Shown: one piece after another, positions 60,983 through 64,000 of the stretch
Position numbering within the stretch: the first letter of the stretch is position 1
How the letters are laid out: each line of letters opens with the position of its first letter
Assembly (NCBI GenBank): GCA_963721005.1
Contig: CAVRHR010000003.1
Coordinates: 1 to 64,000 of the forward strand
From: VAZQ01 sp963721005
Lineage (GTDB): Bacteria; Pseudomonadota; Alphaproteobacteria; Rhizobiales; Xanthobacteraceae
Length of the DNA stretch: 64,000 nucleotides
Direction of reading: 5' to 3'
Notes under the pieces: generated by a model
The model's input: only the letters and a program-made list of their open reading frames with translations
What the model was told of the DNA's origin: nothing
The model's database searches: none
Program-made: the position numbers and the translations under genes

Positions 60983-61290
60983 ATACTCCACCGCCTAAAG
61001 GCGGTGGCTTCGAGTTACGGCTTAAAGCCGGATTCGGTCCGCCTTCGGCGGACTCAGCTCAGGTCACTGTGAAGTTGTCATCCGGTTCCGGTGGCTTCTG
61101 GTTCTTGATGTACCCGACCCATGCCTCGTCAGTTGCGTTCTGCTGCTGGCAACCCAGTAGGCCCTGCCCCGCAATTGCTGGCCCCAGGCTGTCCGCTTCT
61201 ACGCTTCCATCCAGCTATTCTACCTTTGGAAGCGTCGCGATCCCAGCCGCCTAAAGGCGTGGGGTTTCCTGATCCCCTATCGGGGACTCT
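60983..61290. mobile_element. IS200/IS605-like remnant or miniature element
   Basis: Both ends carry hairpins typical of IS200/IS605 ends. CCACCGCC-TAAA-GGCGGTGG (60988-61007) opens it, followed by CGGCTTAAAGCCG (61018-61030) and TCCGCCTTCGGCGGA (61038-61052). The other end has CGCC-TAAA-GGCG (61248-61259) with TCCCC...GGGGA (61273-61286) after it. On the minus strand a short frame ending in WVGYIKNQKPPEPDDNFTVT (stop at 61059-61061) may be the last codons of a Y1 transposase TnpA. No complete tnpA or tnpB is present. The TTAAAGCC and TAAAGGCG cores at both ends support a defined element. Confidence 0.55.
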
Positions 61291-61358
61291 AAACGCCCCG
61301 GCAATGAGGATTGAAAGTCACGCCGACTGCAATCCGTACCGAAATCGAGGAGGCGACA

Positions 61359-61895
61359 ATGAGAATCACATTTATTGCGATCGTGTGTTCCGCGCTGGTC
61401 GGATCGTGGGTTGCGGCTCCGGCGCTCGCTCAGCAAAAGACGGAAAAGGCTTGCCAAGCCGAATGGCGGGCCGACAAAGCGGCCAATCAGGCGACGGGAA
61501 TCACCGAAAAGGCCTATGTGGCTCAGTGCCGCACGGGCAGCGCCGCTGCGACGCCGGCCGCCACTCCGGCCGCGGCCAAGCCCGCGCCAGCCGAGCCGGC
61601 CTCCACCCCGGCTGCCGCGCCCGCCAAGCCGGCGGCGAAATCCAACGGGGCGCCAGCTGCCAAGCCGGCTCCCACATCGGCGACCGCTCCGACGGGAACG
61701 AACGGGTTCGCGGCCATGGCGCAAGCCAAGGCTCGCTGCCCGGCCGACACGGTTGTCTGGGCCAATCTCAAATCGAAAATCTATCACTTCAGCGGCAGTA
61801 AGGATTACGGAGCGACCAAAGAAGGCGCTTACATGTGCGAGAAGGACGCGACGGCGGAAGGGGTGCGTGCCGCCAAGAACGAGAAGCATCCCTGA
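61359..61895 (+). CDS. Secreted conserved hypothetical protein, Ala/Pro-rich linker
   Basis: The protein has 178 residues with a signal peptide (MRITFIAIVCSALVGSWVAA, cleavage near ALA/QQKT). A first small domain (ACQAEWRADKAANQATGITE, PsiF-like in pattern) is followed by an Ala/Pro linker of about 50 residues. A second conserved part reads AKARCPADTVVWANLKSKIY, then HFSGSKDYGATKEGAYMCE. Cysteines occur in each domain. The start has GAGGAGGCGAC upstream. Rhizobial homologues of the second part appear familiar from memory, with no known function. The FNR/FixK site and the mobile element lie upstream. Confidence 0.75.
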   Translation: MRITFIAIVCSALVGSWVAAPALAQQKTEKACQAEWRADKAANQATGITEKAYVAQCRTGSAAATPAATPAAAKPAPAEPASTPAAAPAKPAAKSNGAPAAKPAPTSATAPTGTNGFAAMAQAKARCPADTVVWANLKSKIYHFSGSKDYGATKEGAYMCEKDATAEGVRAAKNEKHP

Positions 61896-61963
61896 CGGGA
61901 CGTCGAATTGTCGGCGCTGCCTGATGGCATAGCGCTTCAACGGTGGAGAAATAGGAGTAGACC

Positions 61964-62332
61964 ATGGGACTCTTGAATAGTCTGACGGCCACGCTCGGCG
62001 GTAGCGGCGGTAGCTTGGATCAGGTTGAGGCTGCTGCGATGCCCGCCCTCATCTCGACGGTGCTGGCGAAGACAAATCTCGGTGACTTGCAAGGCCTCGC
62101 CACCCAGCTGCAACGAGGGGGTCTCGGGGACCAAGTCCGGTCGTGGCTCGGCAATGGTGCCAATCTACCGGTGTCGCCCGACCAGCTTCGGTCCGCGCTC
62201 GGCAGCGACAAAGTCGCGCAGCTCGCCCAACCTCTCGGGGTTTCACCCGACGCCGTGCTCAGGCTGTTGTCCGAGCATCTTCCGGGCGTCGTCGATCAGG
62301 CCAGCCCAGATGGCGCCCTGCCGACGTCCTGA
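61964..62332 (+). CDS. YidB family (DUF937) protein
   Basis: The protein has 122 residues. It matches the YidB/DUF937 pattern: MGLLNSLTATLGG at the start, ALISTVLAKTNLGDLQGLAT, GLGDQVRSWLGNGANLPVSP and LLSEHLPGVVDQASPDG. The family is rich in Gly, Leu and Gln and its role is unknown. AGGAGTAGACC is an excellent ribosome binding site. It follows the secreted hypothetical by 68 bases and may be expressed with it. Confidence 0.88.
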   Translation: MGLLNSLTATLGGSGGSLDQVEAAAMPALISTVLAKTNLGDLQGLATQLQRGGLGDQVRSWLGNGANLPVSPDQLRSALGSDKVAQLAQPLGVSPDAVLRLLSEHLPGVVDQASPDGALPTS

Positions 62333-62517
62333 TCGAGCCAAGTGGCGTACCGGCCCGGCACATTTAATGCTGCGGTCGAATGTCTCCTTGTGACCCCGGC
62401 CGTATGAAACGTTATCACACGGCCTGAGCCCGGTTTGGACATCGGTTGGTTCCCGCCTTCCGTGACTAAGGGCATTCCGTCCGACATCTCGGAGGGCGGA
62501 TATCGGGAAGGTGGGCC

Positions 62518-63615
62518 ATGGGCCCTTTGCTCGAGGAAATCCGGCAGAATCGGCTGCTTTGGCTGCTCGTCGGCGTGCCAGTCCTGTTTGCCGTCCAGGC
62601 CGGCAAGTCCGACGCACACGCTCTGTTGTTTGTCCTATCCGTCCTGGCCGTCGTGCCGCTGGCCGCGCTTCTGAGTCGCGCCACGGAATCAGTGGCCGCA
62701 AAAACCGGGGATACGGTCGGTGGTCTGCTCAACGCGACCCTTGGAAATCTGACGGAACTGATCATCGCGCTGACCGCCTTGCGCGCCGGGCAATACGTTC
62801 TGGTGAAGGCGTCGATTGCCGGCGCGATCGTAACGAACACGTTGTTCATGCTGGGCGCAAGTTTCCTGCTGGGCGGGCTCAAGCATCATGTGCAGGAATA
62901 CAATCGAAACGGTGCCCGGCTTCAGGCAGGCCTGCTGTTTCTTGCCACGATTGCCCTGTTGATCCCGTCGATGCTGGCTGAAAGGGATCCGACGCGGGCG
63001 GCAGCCGGCTTTAGCCGGACCTTGAGCTTGGGTCTATCCCTGGTGCTCATCGCCTCGTACGCACTTGGCATGCTGTTTTCACTCAAGACACATCGGGAGC
63101 TCTTCAGCGACGCAAAGCACGAGGAACATGACGAAGCCACGTGGCCAACGACCCTCGCTTTGGGCACCCTGGCCGTCGTGACTGTGCTGGTTGCGCTGGT
63201 GAGCGAGATTTTCGTTGAGTCGGTGCAACAAGCCGCGGAGGACTTTGGAATGACGCCTGCATTCGTCGGCTTTATCGTTGTTCCGCTGGTTGGCGGTGCG
63301 GCCGAAATGGCATCGGCCTTTTCCGCCGCCCGCAAGGACCGCTTGGACCTGAGTGTTGGTATAGCGCTGGGCAGCGCCTCCCAGATCGCGCTCTTTGTCG
63401 CGCCGGTCCTCGTGCTTCTCAGTTATTTTCTTGGTCCAGCGCCGATGGACCTGCAATTCTGGCCAGGCACCGTGGTGATGATGCTGATTGCCACCATGAC
63501 GGCGTCTTTGGTCACCAATGGCGGGCGCTCAGCCTGGTTTATCGGAGTACTCCTCCTGAATGCGTATCTGATTTTTGCAATGACGCTCTACTTGCTTCCG
63601 CCAAATGTTAATTGA
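62518..63615 (+). CDS. Calcium/proton antiporter (CaCA/Cax family)
   Basis: The protein has 365 residues and about eleven helices. Both alpha repeats are present: GGLLNATLGNLTELIIALTA in the first half and GAAEMASAFSAARKDRLDLS with ALGSASQIALFVAP in the second. These contain the acidic residues (Glu in NLTELI and GGAAEM) that bind the cation. An acidic loop (DAKHEEHDEATW) is typical. It would export Ca2+ in exchange for protons. The start ATG at 62518 has GGAAGGTGGGCC upstream. The end PPNVN is complete. Confidence 0.92.
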   Translation: MGPLLEEIRQNRLLWLLVGVPVLFAVQAGKSDAHALLFVLSVLAVVPLAALLSRATESVAAKTGDTVGGLLNATLGNLTELIIALTALRAGQYVLVKASIAGAIVTNTLFMLGASFLLGGLKHHVQEYNRNGARLQAGLLFLATIALLIPSMLAERDPTRAAAGFSRTLSLGLSLVLIASYALGMLFSLKTHRELFSDAKHEEHDEATWPTTLALGTLAVVTVLVALVSEIFVESVQQAAEDFGMTPAFVGFIVVPLVGGAAEMASAFSAARKDRLDLSVGIALGSASQIALFVAPVLVLLSYFLGPAPMDLQFWPGTVVMMLIATMTASLVTNGGRSAWFIGVLLLNAYLIFAMTLYLLPPNVN

Positions 63616-63690
63616 ACAGAACAATTTGCGTCACATGGCACTGACCCGCCTTTCGCGGCATTACGCAGGACGCTCGCAACAAGGCCAATG

Positions 63691-64000
63691 TCAAACGTCC
63701 GCCTCCGCTCTGGAGAGCTTCTGCGCGGTCTCCGTGATCATGTGGATACGCCGCCGCAACTTACCCTGCAGATCCGGAATGTTCACCTTGTCGGTGACGC
63801 GATATGCGTTGCCGACGCGCTCCACAAAGCCGTCCTTCACCAGGTCCTGCAGCCGCCTCAGAACCGTCATCCGCGGCAGCCGGAGCGCATGCGCAATCTG
63901 GCTTGCGCGAGCCGGCGAGCACATCGCCGTGCGCAGAAATACGTAAATGCCGATGGTTCGATAAGCCACACTGTCGCTGGAGGCGGCAAAGTCCGCGCCG
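63691..64000 (-). CDS. Winged-helix transcriptional regulator (partial)
   Basis: The visible frame gives about 103 residues to the window edge. The helix-turn-helix region is ASQIAHALRLPRMTVLRRLQ, and DGFVERVGNAYRVTDKVNI is the wing. It resembles MarR/IclR-like regulators. The frame is open to the right edge, so the start may lie outside the window. A GTG at 63969 is an internal candidate. A heptad-like helix closes the protein. Its targets are unknown. Confidence 0.7.
   Translation of the reverse strand, partial: GADFAASSDSVAYRTIGIYVFLRTAMCSPARASQIAHALRLPRMTVLRRLQDLVKDGFVERVGNAYRVTDKVNIPDLQGKLRRRIHMITETAQKLSRAEADV

Noticed and set aside
60979..61254. A 91-residue plus-strand frame after the operator at 60859
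   Set aside because: It lies inside the hairpin-bounded mobile element and shows no protein-like pattern.

Overview
The window is about 64 kb of GC-rich DNA from an alphaproteobacterium, most likely a member of the Hyphomicrobiales (Rhizobiales) close to the Bradyrhizobium/Rhodopseudomonas/Xanthobacteraceae group. The order tRNA-Trp, secE, nusG, rplK, rplA, rplJ, rplL, rpoB, rpoC, the many family types that recur in that order (BA14K-like, DUF6481, DUF3141, FixJ/FixK-type regulators) and the FixK-type operator sites support this. No species can be named from the sequence alone.

Layout. (1) 1-13.2 kb, minus strand: the transcription/translation block from tRNA-Trp to rpoC, with a partial gene (probably a peptidoglycan transglycosylase) at the left edge. 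nusG is followed by a translationally coupled free-standing copy of its own KOW domain. (2) 13.4-21 kb: a tripartite-tricarboxylate-type binding protein, a peroxiredoxin, a DUF6481 protein, a UGSC-type protein, an ABC binding protein with a fused double permease but no ATPase, and a PEP-CTERM-like surface protein. (3) 21-61 kb: an accessory region in which I count 14 perfect matches to TTGA(C/T)-N4-(A/G)TCAA, the FNR/FixK operator. They precede a yiaWV-like DUF3302/HlyD pair, a C39-peptidase/acylase/GlsB operon, a phasin, CoA-transferase, FabI and SulP run, a DUF3141-pta-ackA operon, a string of small secreted proteins (Spy-like, Tyr/Gly-rich, DUF3300), a SDRYG-repeat protein next to a DUF4344 metallopeptidase, a small coiled-coil protein and a second HlyD operon. 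A polyphosphate kinase 2/DUF2254 pair has only a degenerate site. (4) 50.6-60.3 kb: regulators that could drive this set, namely an ECF-like sigma factor, a FixK-type Crp/Fnr protein, a FixJ-type response regulator, two receiver-only proteins, a histidine kinase with a periplasmic binding-protein-like sensor, and an AraC-type regulator. (5) 60.6-64 kb: small conserved proteins, a YidB-family protein, a Ca2+/H+ antiporter and a partial winged-helix protein.

How it fits together (inference): region 3 looks like an oxygen-limitation island. Acetate kinase/phosphotransacetylase, CoA transfer, PHA-linked proteins and PPK2 would handle carbon and energy storage, while many secreted or envelope proteins would remodel the periplasm, under one FNR/FixK-type switch.

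Sequence quality: at least 14 single- or double-base lesions break otherwise well-conserved genes, eight of them in the essential rpoB and rpoC. About nine lie at or within a few bases of a GANTC site, the CcrM methylation motif of this class. I read them as base-calling errors and give the affected genes as whole features.
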